Positions 30,461 through 43,021 are shown, counted from the first letter of the stretch. The stretch is DNA of 64,000 nt from Pseudomonas maioricensis (GCF_022790535.1 NZ_LOHG01000002.1:1-64000); one strand, 5' to 3'. The notes: generated by a model from the letters alone, not told the origin. Made by a program: numbers and translations.

Positions 30461-31225
30461 TCAAAACCCGCGCCGCGCTTTGATCACCTTGTAGGCGTTA
30501 TGCAAATCCTGGGTGCGGTCCGTTGCGTCGCGCACCTGCAACTGGCTCGCGCCTGAACCGGCCACCTTGTCCGGATGGTGCCGACTGAGCAGACGGCGGT
30601 AAGCTCGCTTCACATGCGCCGGTTCGGTATCGGTCTGCACCCCCAGCAACTTCAACGCTGCCTGATAATCGCTACTGTTGTTAGCCAGCGGCTTTCGGGG
30701 AACCTCATGCTCAGCGGCTAAAGACGCCACTCTTGTTGCAGACCAGCCGAGCCACTTGCCCCACCAGACGATTAGCTCTCGCTCGCCACGTGAAGGGCTA
30801 CCGTTGGCCCATGCCATGCGCCAGCAAGCACGCAACAATCCCTCAGCCGTATGGGGCTGGGGCGCGAGCCGACGCAGGTAACCGCGAAGATTATCCCCCC
30901 CATCCTTGCCCCGATTGAAGGCTGCGATAGCCCGACGCTGAGCAGAGTCCCCCATGCCCATACGTTGCATTTCAGCTCGCGCCTGCTGGATATGTTGCTC
31001 TACAACCCGCCCGTCCTTTTTCGCAAGCCGCCCCAGCAATACGAACAACAGCTCATCCTCACGCAGCGCCACGGGACCACCCATGCGCTCACGCAGATGC
31101 GCCCAGCTTTGCAGCGCCAGACGCCGATCCAATGCCTGTCCCAACAGCGCACCCAACAAGGCCCCGGGAATACTGGCAATGGCAAACCCAGCTCCGGCAC
31201 CCAGCAATGTGGTCGGCCAGAGCAT
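30461..31225 (-). CDS. djlA: DnaJ-like co-chaperone DjlA
   Basis: Membrane-anchored J-domain protein that stimulates DnaK. The 254 residues include an N-terminal glycine-rich membrane helix (LLGAGAGFAIASIPGALLGALLG), a TerB-like central domain (about 55-150) and a C-terminal J domain with HPD in LSRHHPDKVAG. The start abuts the murU stop with no gap, so it is likely co-transcribed with amgK and murU. Confidence 0.9.
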   Translation of the reverse strand: MLWPTTLLGAGAGFAIASIPGALLGALLGQALDRRLALQSWAHLRERMGGPVALREDELLFVLLGRLAKKDGRVVEQHIQQARAEMQRMGMGDSAQRRAIAAFNRGKDGGDNLRGYLRRLAPQPHTAEGLLRACWRMAWANGSPSRGERELIVWWGKWLGWSATRVASLAAEHEVPRKPLANNSSDYQAALKLLGVQTDTEPAHVKRAYRRLLSRHHPDKVAGSGASQLQVRDATDRTQDLHNAYKVIKARRGF

Positions 31226-31930
<705 letters not shown>

Positions 31931-31960
31931 TTAGTAATGAACTTCATATCCGGAAGCGAT

Positions 31961-32986
31961 TCAAACCGACCCGCCCGCCGGTTGCTGCAAGCTGCTCAGT
32001 AAATCGGCCAGTTCAGCCAACTCCGGACGCCGTGCCAACACCGTCTTGATATAGGCGAAAAAGCGTGGGACATCGGCCAGGTAACGGGGTTTGCCGTCAC
32101 GGTGGCAAATACGGGCGAATATTCCGATGACTTTCAAGTGGCGTTGCACCCCCATGAGATCACTGGCTCGCATAAATGTGTCGAAATCATCCTGCACGGG
32201 GATACCCAGATCACGCGCCTTATCCCAATAGTTTTTCAGCCAGCCATGCACTCGCGGCTCAGGCCAACTCAGGAAGGCGTCCTTGAACAAGCACGTCACG
32301 TCGTAAGTAACCGGGCCGTACACTGCATCCTGAAAGTCCAGCACCCCAGGATTAGGTTCGCTTTGCATCAAATTGCGAGGCATGAAGTCGCGGTGTACCA
32401 ACACCTTCGGCTGTGCCAGCGCACTCTCGATCAACACATCACTGGCCCGCTGCCATTTGGCCAGTTGCTGGTGATCCATCTCTATACCCAAGTGCTTGCG
32501 CACATACCACTCAGGGAACAGCTCCAGCTCGCGACGCAGCAAAGCGACGTCGTAGCTTGGCAACGGAGCATCCATTGGCAGTTGCTGATAAGCCAGCAGC
32601 GCATCGATCGCATCGGCAAACAATGCATCGGCGTTCTGTTCGTCAATTACGTCGAGATAGGTTTTTCGCCCCAGATCGTTCAGCAGCAAAAAGCCCTGAG
32701 CAAGATCTTCCGCATAAATTTCAGGAACATTAATCCCTGACTTTCTTAACAAATGAGCGATATCTACGAACGGTTTGCAGTTTTCCTGGGGAGGTGGAGC
32801 GTCCATGACAATAAAAGTTTGCTCACCACCCTCCCAACGGAAATAACGTCGAAAACTGGCATCACTACTGGCCGCAGTCAACGTGGCCGGGGGTATCACG
32901 CCCCAACCTTGCGCAGAGAAAAGCGCTGGGAGCTGCTCATCGAGCCAAGTTTTCAGGTGTTGCAGGCGTACATCTTGATCTGGCAT
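31961..32986 (-). CDS. amgK: N-acetylmuramate/N-acetylglucosamine kinase AmgK
   Basis: Phosphorylates the anomeric carbon of MurNAc (and GlcNAc) for the MurU step. The 341-residue aminoglycoside-phosphotransferase fold has the catalytic loop LVHRDFMPRNLM and the metal motif GVLDFQDAVYGP. It is divergent from lptD across about 130 bases. Its context with murU, and with anmK elsewhere in the window, supports the recycling role. Confidence 0.92.
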   Translation of the reverse strand: MPDQDVRLQHLKTWLDEQLPALFSAQGWGVIPPATLTAASSDASFRRYFRWEGGEQTFIVMDAPPPQENCKPFVDIAHLLRKSGINVPEIYAEDLAQGFLLLNDLGRKTYLDVIDEQNADALFADAIDALLAYQQLPMDAPLPSYDVALLRRELELFPEWYVRKHLGIEMDHQQLAKWQRASDVLIESALAQPKVLVHRDFMPRNLMQSEPNPGVLDFQDAVYGPVTYDVTCLFKDAFLSWPEPRVHGWLKNYWDKARDLGIPVQDDFDTFMRASDLMGVQRHLKVIGIFARICHRDGKPRYLADVPRFFAYIKTVLARRPELAELADLLSSLQQPAGGSV

Positions 32987-33115
32987 TGCAAGGGTCTCCG
33001 ACGGCGCTAGCCGTCAAGCGGGTCATGCTTTATTATCCGACATCTTTTTCAGCCCATCGAGAGGCGTGCGGCCCCCCCGCGGGCAGATGGCGCGCAGGAA
33101 GCCCGGATTAATAAG

Positions 33116-35893
33116 ATGGCATTGAAATCCCCCGCGTTTCGTAAAAAATTTCCGTTGCTCGTAACCGGCAGTTTGCTGGCGATGCAACCTCTTGCCACCC
33201 AGTTCGCGGTCGCAGCGGAACAGTATGACTGTTCAGTGTCTGCTGCGGGCGCCTGGAATTGTGCGCCGAAGACCAATGCGGTCGAGCTGCCTCCACGTCC
33301 AGTGCATAGCACTACGTCGGTCAGCTCCAACGGCACGGTCACCTCGGACAGTAGCTCTACCAGCGAACCAGCCGTGGCCAAGACCCAGTTGGTGACCGAA
33401 GCCAAAGGGCGCGGTCTCAAATCGCGTAGTGCTGACTACAGCCACCTGGACTGGGTTCCTCGCGAAAGCCTGACCCCGGCACAACTGGCAGAAACCGGAC
33501 CATACTGTTCCGGGGCCTACGTCGAGCCGATACGTCCTGGCATGGACGACAAGACGCCAATGAAAGACGCGCCGATGTTTATCGGTGCCAAAGCGTCGCG
33601 TTATCAGCAAGAAGAACAGATTGCTTCGCTGGCCGGTGACGTCGTCATGCGCCAGGGCAGCATGCAGGTCCAGGCCCAGGAGGCCAACCTGTACCAGGCA
33701 GAAAACCGTGGTGAGTTGAACGGCGACGTTCGCATGCGCGACAACGGTGCTCTTATCGTGGGTGACCGTGCCGAGTTGCAACTCGATACCGGTGAAGCCC
33801 AGATCGACAACGCCGAGTACGTGCTGCACAAGTCGAACGTGCGCGGTAACGCGCTGTACGCCAAGCGTGCCGAGAACGCGATCATTCGCCTCAAGGACGG
33901 TACTTACACAACCTGTGAGCCAAACAGCAACGCCTGGACGCTCAAAGGCAACAACATCACGCTGAACCCGGCCACCGGTTTCGGTACCGCGACCAACGCC
34001 ACCCTTCGGGTCAAAGACATACCGGTGTTCTACACCCCGTATATCTATTTCCCGATCGATGACCGTCGCCAGTCCGGTTTCCTGCCGCCATCCATTGGCA
34101 CCAGCAGCGATACCGGTCTCATGCTGGTCACGCCATACTACTTCAACCTGGCACCGAACTACGATGCCACGCTCTATCCTCGTTACATGTCCAAACGCGG
34201 CATGTTGATGGAAGGCGAGTTCCGCTACCTGACCAAAACCAGTGAAGGTCAGTTCGGCGGCGCCTACCTGAATGACGATGATGATGATCGTAAGCTGCAA
34301 ACGGATTACGAAGACACTCGCTGGATGATCAACTGGCAGCACAAGGGCGGGCTGGATTCGCGCTGGCTGACCCAGGTTGACTACACCGACATCAGTGACC
34401 CGTATTATTTCCAGGATCTGGAAACCAGTCAGATTGGCGTGGAGTCACACGAGTTTCTGAACCAGCAGGGTTCCCTGACCTACCGTGGAGAGACCTTCAC
34501 GGCACAACTGAACGCTCAGGCTTACAAGCTGGCGACCATTTCGGATATCACCCCTTACAACCGTCTGCCTCAGATCACCTTGAGCGGTTCTCTACCATAC
34601 CGCCCATCCGGCTTGCAGTTTGATTACGACGCTGAAGCCGTACGTTTTGACCGGGACCTTGAAACCGGTAATTTCGTCGACAAGGACGGAAATATCGAGC
34701 GTCGTCTGGACCAGAACGTTGCAGGTCTTGCGCGAGCCAATGGCGATCGGTTGAACCTTGCTCCAGCTGTCAGCCTGCCGATGAACTGGTCCTACGGTTA
34801 CCTGACACCGAAACTGAAATACGTTTATACCCAGTACGATCTGGACCTGGACGGCAGAGGCAAGCAAACCTTGCTGGCTGGCGAAGAGTACAGCAGCAGC
34901 CAAAGCAGAAGCGTTCCGGTCTTCAGCGTGGACAGCGGCCTGTATTTTGATCGTCAAACCCAGTGGTTTGGCACGAATTACCGCCAGACCCTGGAGCCAC
35001 GCCTGTTCTATCTGAATGTCCCGGAGAAAGACCAGACCGACATACCGGTTTTCGACACAGCTGAAACCACGTTCAATTACAACTCGCTGTTCCGCGATAA
35101 CCGTTTTGTCGGTTCCGACCGCATCGGCGATGAGAACAAGTTGTCGTTGGGCGTGACCAATCGCTGGATTGAAGACGACGGTTTCGAGCGTCAACGCTTC
35201 AGCATCGGTCAGGCACTTTACTTCGAGGACCGTAAGGTTCAGCTTCCAGGCATCGACTGGAGAACGCGTGACGACGCGCAGGCCAACGTCTCGCCTTATG
35301 CGCTGGAGTACTTGTACCGCTTCAACCGCGACTGGCGCTTCAATTCGGACTTCAACTGGGATCCGGATAGCCACAGCACCCGTTCCGGCAGTGCCATGTT
35401 CCACTATCAGCCAGAAGACAACGTCAACAAAGTTGTCAACTTCGGCTACCGCTACCGCAATGACCTGGTCCGCTACGACCAGAGCACCGGTCGGTGGAGT
35501 GTCGGTGGTGGTGACTACGGCACACCTGGCCAACCGGGCTACGTGAAGGACTACTACAAGATCCAGCAGCACGACTTCTCGGTCATCTGGCCGATCGTGC
35601 CGCAATGGAACGCAATCAGCCGCTGGCAGTACGACTACAACCGCAATCGCACAATCGATGCGTTCGGTGGATTCGAGTATGACAACTGCTGCTGGAAACT
35701 GCGCCTGATCAGCCGTTACTGGATCGACTATGACGAGTACAGCCAGGATGCCCCTCAGAATGAGAAAGGCGACCACGGCGTATTCCTACAAATTGTGTTG
35801 AAGGGACTTGGTGGCGTTACCGGCGCCAAAGTAGAGAGCTTCCTCGACAAAGGCATCGAAGGTTATCGTGAACGTGAAGACCAAGCTTTCTGA
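33116..35893 (+). CDS. lptD: LPS assembly protein LptD
   Basis: Outer-membrane beta-barrel that inserts lipopolysaccharide into the outer leaflet with LptE. The 925 residues have a signal peptide ending near AVAAE, an N-terminal LptA/OstA-like beta-jellyroll (about 150-300, [19 protein letters not shown]) and a large C-terminal barrel. Cysteines near residue 41 and the paired CC at about 862-863 are placed for the disulfides needed in assembly. The next gene, surA, begins inside the last codons of lptD. Confidence 0.96.
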   Translation: MALKSPAFRKKFPLLVTGSLLAMQPLATQFAVAAEQYDCSVSAAGAWNCAPKTNAVELPPRPVHSTTSVSSNGTVTSDSSSTSEPAVAKTQLVTEAKGRGLKSRSADYSHLDWVPRESLTPAQLAETGPYCSGAYVEPIRPGMDDKTPMKDAPMFIGAKASRYQQEEQIASLAGDVVMRQGSMQVQAQEANLYQAENRGELNGDVRMRDNGALIVGDRAELQLDTGEAQIDNAEYVLHKSNVRGNALYAKRAENAIIRLKDGTYTTCEPNSNAWTLKGNNITLNPATGFGTATNATLRVKDIPVFYTPYIYFPIDDRRQSGFLPPSIGTSSDTGLMLVTPYYFNLAPNYDATLYPRYMSKRGMLMEGEFRYLTKTSEGQFGGAYLNDDDDDRKLQTDYEDTRWMINWQHKGGLDSRWLTQVDYTDISDPYYFQDLETSQIGVESHEFLNQQGSLTYRGETFTAQLNAQAYKLATISDITPYNRLPQITLSGSLPYRPSGLQFDYDAEAVRFDRDLETGNFVDKDGNIERRLDQNVAGLARANGDRLNLAPAVSLPMNWSYGYLTPKLKYVYTQYDLDLDGRGKQTLLAGEEYSSSQSRSVPVFSVDSGLYFDRQTQWFGTNYRQTLEPRLFYLNVPEKDQTDIPVFDTAETTFNYNSLFRDNRFVGSDRIGDENKLSLGVTNRWIEDDGFERQRFSIGQALYFEDRKVQLPGIDWRTRDDAQANVSPYALEYLYRFNRDWRFNSDFNWDPDSHSTRSGSAMFHYQPEDNVNKVVNFGYRYRNDLVRYDQSTGRWSVGGGDYGTPGQPGYVKDYYKIQQHDFSVIWPIVPQWNAISRWQYDYNRNRTIDAFGGFEYDNCCWKLRLISRYWIDYDEYSQDAPQNEKGDHGVFLQIVLKGLGGVTGAKVESFLDKGIEGYREREDQAF

Positions 35894-37196
35894 TTGTCTG
35901 CGCCCGCTGTTGCTGGGCGCATTGTTCCTGGGGACTGCAGCGAATGCCGCAGTTCAACAACTGGACAGCGTGGCAGCCATCGTCGATAACGATGTGATCA
36001 TGAAGAGCCAAGTGGACCAGCGTGTCCGTGAAGTTCAACAGACCATCGCCAAGCGCGGCTCGGGCGTACCACCCGCCGAGGCACTGCAGCCGCAGGTTCT
36101 GGAACGTCTGATTCTGGAAAACCTGCAACTGCAAATGGGTGATCGCTCCGGCATTCGCATCACTGACGAAGAGCTGAACCAGGCAATCGGCACCATTGCT
36201 GAACGCAACAACATGAGCGTGGAACAATTCCGCGCCGCGTTGGCCCATGACGGTCTTTCCTACAACGATGCTCGCGAGCAGGTTCGTCGGGAAATGATCA
36301 TCAGCCGGGTGCGTCAACGCCGCGTGGCCGAACGCATTCAGGTTTCGGAACAGGAAGTGAAAAACTTTCTCGCATCCGACCTTGGCAAGGCGCAGCTCTC
36401 TGAAGAGTTCCACTTGGCAAACATCCTGATCCCTACGCCTGACAGTGCATCGTCGGACCAGATCCAGGCTGCTGCCCGTAAAGCTCAGGACCTGTACAGC
36501 AAGCTCAAGCAAGGCGCCGATTTCGGTCAGGCAGCCATTGCCAACTCGGCAAGCGAAAGCGCCCTCGAAGGCGGCGACATGGGCTGGCGTAAAGCGGCTC
36601 AACTACCGCCTCCGTTCGGTGACATGCTGGGTTCGATGCCTGTTGGCGATGTAACGCCTCCAGCTCGCACCCCTGGTGGTTTCATCATCCTCAAGTTGCT
36701 GGAAAAACGTGGCGGCCAAGGCCAGGCACAGATGCGCGACGAAGTTCACGTGCGTCATATCCTGATCAAGCCAAGCGAGATCCGCAGTGAAGAAGAGACC
36801 CGCCGTCTGGCGCAGAAAATTTACGACCGTATCGAGAGCGGTGATAACTTCGCCGATCTTGCGAAAAGCTTCTCGGAAGATCCGGGTTCGGCGCTCAACG
36901 GTGGTGATTTGAACTGGGTTGATCCTAACTCGCTGGTTCCAGAGTTCCGCCAGGTCATGAACGACACGCCGCAAGGCACGTTGTCCAAACCGTTCAAGAC
37001 AGCCTATGGCTGGCATGTGCTGGAAGTGCTGGGCCGTCGTGCCACGGACGCAACCAACCAGGCTCGCGACCAGCAAGCGCTGACAGTTCTGCGTAACCGC
37101 AAGTATGACGAAGAGCTGCAAACCTGGCTGCGTCAGATCCGTGACGAAGCCTACGTTGAGATCAAACTCCCTGGCGCAGCCCAGGCTGCACAGTGA
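35868..37196 (+). CDS. surA: Periplasmic peptidyl-prolyl isomerase/chaperone SurA
   Basis: Chaperone for outer-membrane proteins, including LptD. The 442 residues have a signal peptide (ending GTAANAA), an N-terminal chaperone domain and two parvulin domains (about 185-285, and from [16 protein letters not shown] at about 298 to 395). It overlaps lptD by 26 bases in another frame and abuts pdxA (4-base overlap), so it is embedded in one long operon. Confidence 0.96.
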   Translation: MNVKTKLSDCLRPLLLGALFLGTAANAAVQQLDSVAAIVDNDVIMKSQVDQRVREVQQTIAKRGSGVPPAEALQPQVLERLILENLQLQMGDRSGIRITDEELNQAIGTIAERNNMSVEQFRAALAHDGLSYNDAREQVRREMIISRVRQRRVAERIQVSEQEVKNFLASDLGKAQLSEEFHLANILIPTPDSASSDQIQAAARKAQDLYSKLKQGADFGQAAIANSASESALEGGDMGWRKAAQLPPPFGDMLGSMPVGDVTPPARTPGGFIILKLLEKRGGQGQAQMRDEVHVRHILIKPSEIRSEEETRRLAQKIYDRIESGDNFADLAKSFSEDPGSALNGGDLNWVDPNSLVPEFRQVMNDTPQGTLSKPFKTAYGWHVLEVLGRRATDATNQARDQQALTVLRNRKYDEELQTWLRQIRDEAYVEIKLPGAAQAAQ

Positions 37197-38182
37197 AACC
37201 CAAGCGTTTCGCACTGACACCCGGCGAGCCGGCCGGCATTGGTCCTGACCTTTGCCTGCTGCTCGCCACGCAGCTCCAGCCTCACCCCCTTATTGCCATT
37301 ACCAGCCGCGACCTGCTTACCGAGCGGGCCGCGCAACTGGGCGTGGTTGTTGATCTCATCAGCGTGACACCAGAAGCTTTCCCGGACACCCCGGCGCCTG
37401 CTGGCAGCCTTTACGTCTGGGATACGCCACTGCAAGAGCCAGTGGTGACCGGTCAACTGAACAAAGCCAATGGCGCATTTGTCCTGCAAACCCTCACCCG
37501 TGCCGGGCAAGGCTGCGTGGATGGCTATTTCGTCGGCATGATCACGGCCCCTGTGCACAAAGGCGTCATCAATGAAAGCGGTATCGCCTTTTCGGGCCAC
37601 ACCGAGTTTCTGGCTGAGCTAACCCAAACTGAACAAGTTGTGATGATGCTGGCCACGGGTGACTTGCGTGTAGCACTGGTCACCACACACCTACCGTTGC
37701 GCGATGTGGCCGACGCGATCACCCCCGAGCGCCTGGAACGTGTCACACGCATCCTGCACGCCGATCTGGTGAACAAGTTTGGCATCGCTCAACCTCGCAT
37801 TCTGGTGTGCGGGCTTAACCCTCATGCGGGTGAAAGCGGGCATCTGGGCCGCGAAGAGATCGACATCATAGAACCTGCTTTGGAGCGTCTGCGCAGCGAG
37901 GGCCTGGATCTACGCGGGCCACTGCCAGCCGACACTCTGTTTACCCCCAAATATCTGAAGCACTGCGACGCAGTGCTGGCGATGTACCACGACCAGGGCT
38001 TGCCTGTACTCAAGTACAAAGGCTTCGGGGCTGCCGTCAACGTGACGCTGGGGCTGCCGATTATTCGGACCTCTGTCGACCACGGCACCGCGCTGGATCT
38101 TGCAGGCACCGGTAATGTCGACACCGGCAGCCTGCAAGTCGCCCTGGAAACCGCCTATCAGATGGCCGAGACCCATTCATGA
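37193..38182 (+). CDS. pdxA: 4-hydroxythreonine-4-phosphate dehydrogenase
   Basis: NAD-dependent step of pyridoxal 5'-phosphate synthesis. The 329 residues include [11 protein letters not shown] at the N-terminus, the metal-site histidines in TTHLPLRDV and [12 protein letters not shown], and the [14 protein letters not shown] closing motif. It overlaps both neighbours by 4 bases (surA and ksgA). Confidence 0.97.
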   Translation: MKPKRFALTPGEPAGIGPDLCLLLATQLQPHPLIAITSRDLLTERAAQLGVVVDLISVTPEAFPDTPAPAGSLYVWDTPLQEPVVTGQLNKANGAFVLQTLTRAGQGCVDGYFVGMITAPVHKGVINESGIAFSGHTEFLAELTQTEQVVMMLATGDLRVALVTTHLPLRDVADAITPERLERVTRILHADLVNKFGIAQPRILVCGLNPHAGESGHLGREEIDIIEPALERLRSEGLDLRGPLPADTLFTPKYLKHCDAVLAMYHDQGLPVLKYKGFGAAVNVTLGLPIIRTSVDHGTALDLAGTGNVDTGSLQVALETAYQMAETHS

Positions 38183-38985
38183 CCGAGCAATTCCAACACA
38201 AGGCGCGCAAGCGCTTCGGACAAAACTTCCTGCATGACGCAGGCGTGATCGACAAGATCCTGCGAGCCATCCACGCGCGCCCGGAAGAGCGCCTGCTCGA
38301 AATCGGGCCCGGCCAGGGAGCCTTGACCCAAGGCATACTCGGCAGCGGCGCTCAGTTGGATGTAGTCGAGCTGGACAAGGATCTGATTCCTATCCTGATG
38401 CATCAGTTTGGTAACAAACCCAACTTCAACCTGCATCAGGGCGATGCACTGAAGTTTGACTTTACCAGCCTCAACGCCCCAGACAACAGCCTGCGGGTGG
38501 TCGGCAACCTGCCTTACAACATCTCCACGCCGTTGATTTTCCATCTGCTGAACAACGCCAATCTGATCCGCGATATGCACTTCATGTTGCAGAAGGAAGT
38601 GGTTGAGCGGATGGCGGCGGTTCCTGGTGGCGGTGATTACGGTCGCCTCTCGATCATGGTCCAATACCACTGCCGGGTTGAACACCTGTTCAACGTAGGT
38701 CCAGGCGCTTTCAACCCGCCACCGAAAGTCGATTCAGCTATCGTGCGTCTGGTGCCTCATGAAACCCTGCCACATCCAGCCAAGGATCATCGCCTGCTGG
38801 AGCGCGTGGTGCGTGAGGCGTTCAACCAGCGCCGCAAGACACTGCGCAACACGCTCAAACTACTGCTCAGCAGTGATGACATTACCGCCGCTGGCGTAGA
38901 TGGCAGCTTGCGCCCCGAGCAGTTGGATCTGGCTGCGTTCGTTCGTCTCGCGGACAAACTGAGCGAGAAATCAGCTCAGGCTTGA
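38179..38985 (+). CDS. rsmA: 16S rRNA dimethyladenosine transferase
   Basis: KsgA enzyme that dimethylates two adjacent adenosines near the 3' end of 16S rRNA during 30S maturation. The 268 residues show the SAM motif [12 protein letters not shown] and the catalytic NLPYNIS. It follows pdxA by a 4-base overlap. The next gene, apaG, starts 114 bases later. Confidence 0.97.
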   Translation: MTEQFQHKARKRFGQNFLHDAGVIDKILRAIHARPEERLLEIGPGQGALTQGILGSGAQLDVVELDKDLIPILMHQFGNKPNFNLHQGDALKFDFTSLNAPDNSLRVVGNLPYNISTPLIFHLLNNANLIRDMHFMLQKEVVERMAAVPGGGDYGRLSIMVQYHCRVEHLFNVGPGAFNPPPKVDSAIVRLVPHETLPHPAKDHRLLERVVREAFNQRRKTLRNTLKLLLSSDDITAAGVDGSLRPEQLDLAAFVRLADKLSEKSAQA

Positions 38986-39099
38986 GCGTACAGGGCATGT
39001 AGATGATCGAAGACTGATTGGTCATTTATCGTTTACATGTCCTAGACTGATTCCACCGGCTTTCCGGTTCTATCCGCATTCGCTTCCAAGGCCTACCGC

Positions 39100-39480
39100 A
39101 TGCCCGATTCCCGATACCAGGTCGACGTCAGCGTCGTCACACGTTTCCTGGCAGAGCAGTCCCAACCCGAACACAATCGCTTTGCCTTTGCCTACACGGT
39201 TACCGTCCACAACAGCGGCGAGTTGCCCGCAAAACTGCTGTCCCGGCATTGGGTGATCACCGATGGTGACGGTCACGTCGAAGAAGTTCGCGGTGAAGGA
39301 GTTGTGGGACAACAACCTCTTATCGATGCAGGGCAAAGCCACACCTACAGCAGTGGCACCGTCATGACCACTAAAGTCGGCAATATGCAGGGCACCTATC
39401 AAATGCTCGCCCAGGACGGCAAGCGCTTCGACGCAGTAATCGCGCCGTTTCGCCTGGCGGTACCCGGGTCCCTGCACTGA
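39100..39480 (+). CDS. apaG: Co2+/Mg2+ efflux-associated protein ApaG
   Basis: 126-residue beta-sandwich protein (DUF525 fold). The conserved core [22 protein letters not shown] and [11 protein letters not shown] is complete. Its biochemical role is not settled, and the efflux name comes from genetics. It overlaps apaH by one base (TGATG), the usual pairing. Confidence 0.94.
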   Translation: MPDSRYQVDVSVVTRFLAEQSQPEHNRFAFAYTVTVHNSGELPAKLLSRHWVITDGDGHVEEVRGEGVVGQQPLIDAGQSHTYSSGTVMTTKVGNMQGTYQMLAQDGKRFDAVIAPFRLAVPGSLH

Positions 39481-40361
39481 TGCAGGTGTTTGCCGTCGGC
39501 GACCTCCAAGGCTGCCTCGAACCGCTGCAATGCCTCCTGGAACATGTGAACTTCGACCCGGCCAGAGACCAGCTCTGGCTGGTGGGCGATCTGGTGAACC
39601 GCGGTCCTCAGTCCCTTGAAACGCTGCGGTTTCTCTACAGCATCCGCGATTCGGTCACTTGCGTATTGGGCAACCATGACCTGCATCTGCTAGCCGCCTC
39701 GCGCAATATTGAACGTCTGAAGAAAGGCGACACCCTGCGCGAGATCCTTGAGGCACCGGACCGCGACAACTTGTTGCAATGGGTTCGTCGACAAAAGCTG
39801 CTGCATTACGACGCTGGCCGCAACGTTGCCATGGTCCATGCAGGCATACCACCGCAATGGTCACTGAAAAAAGCGATCAAGTGCGCCGCAGAAGTGGAAA
39901 CCGCCTTGCAGGACGACGCCTTGTATCAGTCTTATCTGGAAGGCATGTACGGCAACGAACCCAGCAAGTGGGACAGCGACCTGCAGGGCGTCACGCGGCT
40001 ACGGGTGATCACCAACTACTTCACACGCATGCGTTTCTGCACGAGCGAGGGCAAGCTGGACCTCAAGGGCAAGGAAGGTGTCGACACCGCCCTGCCCGGT
40101 TATCAGCCATGGTTCAAACATCCGGAGCGAAAGACCCGCGATGTGAAAATCATCTTCGGTCACTGGGCTGCGCTGGAGGGCCGCTGCGATGAACCAGACG
40201 TCTACGCGCTAGACACCGGCTGCGTATGGGGTTCGGCGATGACCATGCTCAACGTTGATACCTTTGAGCGGTATCTGTGCGATTGCGATGACCATGGCAA
40301 TGCCGAATCAGGGGCGACCCGGACAATCCTGCATGACCCGGCAGGCGTGATCAGGCGTTAA
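39480..40361 (+). CDS. apaH: Symmetrical bis(5'-nucleosyl)-tetraphosphatase
   Basis: Hydrolyses Ap4A to ADP; also linked to removal of Np4 caps from RNA. The 293 residues have the metallophosphatase motifs GDLQGC, GDLVNRG and LGNHDLH, with the later HAGIPPQW histidine. It ends the lptD-to-apaH operon. Confidence 0.96.
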   Translation: MQVFAVGDLQGCLEPLQCLLEHVNFDPARDQLWLVGDLVNRGPQSLETLRFLYSIRDSVTCVLGNHDLHLLAASRNIERLKKGDTLREILEAPDRDNLLQWVRRQKLLHYDAGRNVAMVHAGIPPQWSLKKAIKCAAEVETALQDDALYQSYLEGMYGNEPSKWDSDLQGVTRLRVITNYFTRMRFCTSEGKLDLKGKEGVDTALPGYQPWFKHPERKTRDVKIIFGHWAALEGRCDEPDVYALDTGCVWGSAMTMLNVDTFERYLCDCDDHGNAESGATRTILHDPAGVIRR

Positions 40362-40382
40362 ACTCAGCACAATACAATGCAA

Positions 40383-40456
40383 CTGTAGGAGCTGCCGAAG
40401 GCTGCGAAGGGTATATCTACTACGCCTTTATTCGCAGCCTTCGGCAGCTCCTACAG
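40383..40456. repeat. Inverted repeat, GAGCTGCCGA-GGCTGCGAA family
   Basis: CTGTAGGAGCTGCCGAAGGCTGCGAA and TTCGCAGCCTTCGGCAGCTCCTACAG form a long perfect stem around about 22 bases. It matches 20511-20586 and lies between apaH and glpE. Confidence 0.9.
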
Positions 40457-40489
40457 AATCAATCCCGGATAAATTCAAAGGAGCCAACC

Positions 40490-40810
40490 ATGACCGAGTT
40501 CAAACGCATCCCGCCAGAACAGGCTCAAGCGCTGCGCGAGCAAGGCGCAGTGCTGGTAGATGTTCGTGATCCACAGACTTTCGCCAGCAACCACATTCCC
40601 GACTCCCAGCATCTGGATAACCACTCCATTGCCGATTTCATTCGCAATGCCGATCTGGATAAACCAGTGGTTGTGGTCTGCTACCACGGCAACTCTAGCC
40701 AGAGTGCGGCAGCCTATCTGGTGAACCAGGGTTTTTCCGACGTCTACAGCCTGGATGGCGGATTCGAGCTATGGCGCAGTACCTTTCCTGCTGAAACCGC
40801 TCAGAGCTGA
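40490..40810 (+). CDS. glpE: Thiosulfate sulfurtransferase GlpE
   Basis: Single-domain rhodanese of 106 residues that moves sulfane sulfur from thiosulfate to cyanide or thiols. The catalytic cysteine is in [14 protein letters not shown], and [15 protein letters not shown] is the substrate-loop region. AAGGAG precedes the ATG. Here it is not beside glp genes. Confidence 0.93.
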   Translation: MTEFKRIPPEQAQALREQGAVLVDVRDPQTFASNHIPDSQHLDNHSIADFIRNADLDKPVVVVCYHGNSSQSAAAYLVNQGFSDVYSLDGGFELWRSTFPAETAQS

Positions 40811-40920
40811 CAGAAAATATTTTTATTTCAGTTGATCCCGCGTCCTGCGCGGGTTCGCGTCCTAACTGACGGACGGTCAGGCAGTCTTTCTGTTCATCCC
40901 TTCTTTATCTTTCCGATTCC

Positions 40921-40948
40921 GAACTATCCTTAGCCTCAGGCCATCCGT
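40921..40948 (+). promoter_or_regulatory. Possible sigma-E/AlgU-type promoter of prkA
   Basis: GAACTA at 40921-40926 and TCCGT at 40944-40948 with a 17-base spacer resemble the GAACTT-N16/17-TCTGA pattern. It lies 149 bases before the prkA ATG. A GCCGGTACACCGGC palindrome follows at 40961-40974. This is a weak visual match only. Confidence 0.3.
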
Positions 40949-41096
40949 AATCAGGGGAGAGCCGGTACACCGGCGCGTGGGTCATCGGTAGCTACTTTTA
41001 TGGTGTTTGGGGGGTAAACGGCATCTGGATTCTCAGCTGCTGCCAACATCGACTGACGATCCGCCGCCGGCTCTACGTATCGAGCGAGGTGACGTC

Positions 41097-43019
41097 ATGA
41101 GTATTTTTAGCCACTTCCAACAACGCTTTGAATCGACACGGCAGGAGGAGCTCTCCTTACAGGAGTATCTAGAGCTCTGTAAGCAGGATCGCAGCGCTTA
41201 TGCGTCTGCGGCAGAAAGACTGTTGCTTGCTATTGGCGAGCCAGAGCTGGTTGATACCTCAACCAACTCCAGGCTCTCGAGGATCTTTTCCAACAAGGTC
41301 ATCCGCCGCTACCCAGCCTTTGCCGACTTCCATGGGATGGAAGAATGCATTGATCAGATCGTCTCGTACTTCCGCCATGCCGCTCAGGGCCTGGAAGAGA
41401 AGAAACAGATCCTTTACCTGCTCGGCCCGGTTGGTGGCGGTAAGTCATCGCTGGCTGAAAAGCTCAAACAACTGATCGAAAAAGTCCCGTTTTACGCGAT
41501 CAAAGGTTCGCCGGTTTTCGAGTCTCCGCTCGGTTTGTTCAATGCAACCGAAGACGGTGCAATTCTCGAAGAAGACTTCGGTATCCCGCGTCGTTATCTG
41601 AGCACCATCATGTCGCCTTGGGCGACCAAACGTCTGGCTGAGTTCGGGGGCGACATCAGCCAGTTCAAAGTGGTCAAACTCTATCCATCGATTCTTAATC
41701 AGATCGCGGTAGCCAAAACCGAGCCGGGCGACGAAAACAACCAGGACATTTCAGCACTGGTCGGTAAGGTCGATATCCGCAAACTTGAAGAGTACCCACA
41801 GAACGACGCCGACGCTTACAGCTATTCTGGCGCGCTGTGCCGGGCCAACCAGGGCCTGATGGAATTCGTCGAGATGTTCAAGGCGCCTATCAAGGTGCTG
41901 CACCCACTGCTCACCGCCACCCAGGAAGGTAACTACAACAGTACCGAAGGTCTGGGGGCGATTCCCTTTACCGGTATTTTGCTGGCCCACTCCAACGAGT
42001 CGGAATGGCACAGCTTCCGTAACAACAAGAACAACGAAGCTTTCATCGACCGGATCTATATCGTCAAAGTGCCGTATTGCCTGCGCATCAGCGACGAAAT
42101 CAAGATCTACGACAAACTGTTGTTCAACAGCTCTCTGTCCAAGGCCCATTGCGCGCCCGACACCCTGAAAATGCTGGCGCAGTTCACCACTCTTTCTCGC
42201 CTGAAAGAGCCGGAAAACTCCAACATCTATTCCAAGATGCGCGTCTATGACGGCGAAAACCTCAAGGATACCGATCCAAAGGCGAAGTCGATTCAGGAAT
42301 ACCGCGACAGCGCGGGCGTCGATGAAGGCATGAATGGTCTTTCGACACGTTTCGCGTTCAAGATTCTGTCCAAGGTGTTCAACTTCGATCCACACGAAAT
42401 CGCCGCCAACCCGGTTCACCTGCTCTACGTGCTGGAACAGCAGATCGAACAGGAGCAATTCCAGGCTGAAACCCGCGAGCGTTACCTGCGGTTCATCAAA
42501 GAGTACCTGGCGCCGCGCTACATCGAGTTCATTGGCAAGGAAATCCAGACCGCGTATCTGGAGTCCTACAGCGAATACGGGCAAAACATCTTCGACCGCT
42601 ACGTGCTGTACGCAGACTTCTGGATTCAGGATCAGGAATACCGCGACCCGGAAACAGGAGAAATCCTCAACCGCGTAGCCTTGAATGAAGAACTGGAGAA
42701 GATCGAAAAACCTGCGGGCATCAGCAATCCGAAGGATTTCCGGAACGAGATCGTCAACTTCGTGCTGCGTGCCCGTGCCAACAACAATGGCAAGAACCCG
42801 ACCTGGCTCAGCTACGAGAAGCTGCGCGTGGTGATCGAGAAGAAAATGTTCTCCAACACCGAGGACCTGCTTCCTGTCATCAGCTTCAACGCAAAAGCCA
42901 GCAAAGAGGATCAACAGAAACACAACGACTTCGTTACCAGAATGGTCGAGCGGGGCTACACCGACAAACAGGTACGGCTTCTTTCCGAATGGTACCTACG
43001 GGTCCGCAAGTCGCAGTAA
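41097..43019 (+). CDS. prkA: PrkA family serine protein kinase
   Basis: AAA+ ATPase/kinase of the stress- and starvation-induced PrkA-YeaH-SpoVR set; the target in pseudomonads is unknown. The ATG at 41097 (640 residues, MSIFSHFQQRFESTRQEE) is the family start; the 30-codon longer frame is rejected. Walker A LLGPVGGGKSSLAEKL lies at about 107-122. The C-terminal PrkA domain (about 400-640) is complete. It is followed by a repeat and then yeaH on the same strand. Confidence 0.94.
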   Translation: MSIFSHFQQRFESTRQEELSLQEYLELCKQDRSAYASAAERLLLAIGEPELVDTSTNSRLSRIFSNKVIRRYPAFADFHGMEECIDQIVSYFRHAAQGLEEKKQILYLLGPVGGGKSSLAEKLKQLIEKVPFYAIKGSPVFESPLGLFNATEDGAILEEDFGIPRRYLSTIMSPWATKRLAEFGGDISQFKVVKLYPSILNQIAVAKTEPGDENNQDISALVGKVDIRKLEEYPQNDADAYSYSGALCRANQGLMEFVEMFKAPIKVLHPLLTATQEGNYNSTEGLGAIPFTGILLAHSNESEWHSFRNNKNNEAFIDRIYIVKVPYCLRISDEIKIYDKLLFNSSLSKAHCAPDTLKMLAQFTTLSRLKEPENSNIYSKMRVYDGENLKDTDPKAKSIQEYRDSAGVDEGMNGLSTRFAFKILSKVFNFDPHEIAANPVHLLYVLEQQIEQEQFQAETRERYLRFIKEYLAPRYIEFIGKEIQTAYLESYSEYGQNIFDRYVLYADFWIQDQEYRDPETGEILNRVALNEELEKIEKPAGISNPKDFRNEIVNFVLRARANNNGKNPTWLSYEKLRVVIEKKMFSNTEDLLPVISFNAKASKEDQQKHNDFVTRMVERGYTDKQVRLLSEWYLRVRKSQ

Positions 43020-43021
43020 GG

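Noticed and set aside
33233-34342. 369-codon minus-strand frame opposite lptD
   Set aside because: It lies wholly inside lptD, has no recognisable domain, and its start lacks a ribosome site.
40861-40886. CTGAC/GTCAG inverted repeat upstream of prkA as a TetR-type operator
   Set aside because: The arms are only five bases and no tetR-like gene is nearby; chance cannot be excluded.
41751-42923. 390-codon minus-strand frame opposite prkA
   Set aside because: It lies entirely within the strongly supported prkA sequence; a mirror-frame artefact.
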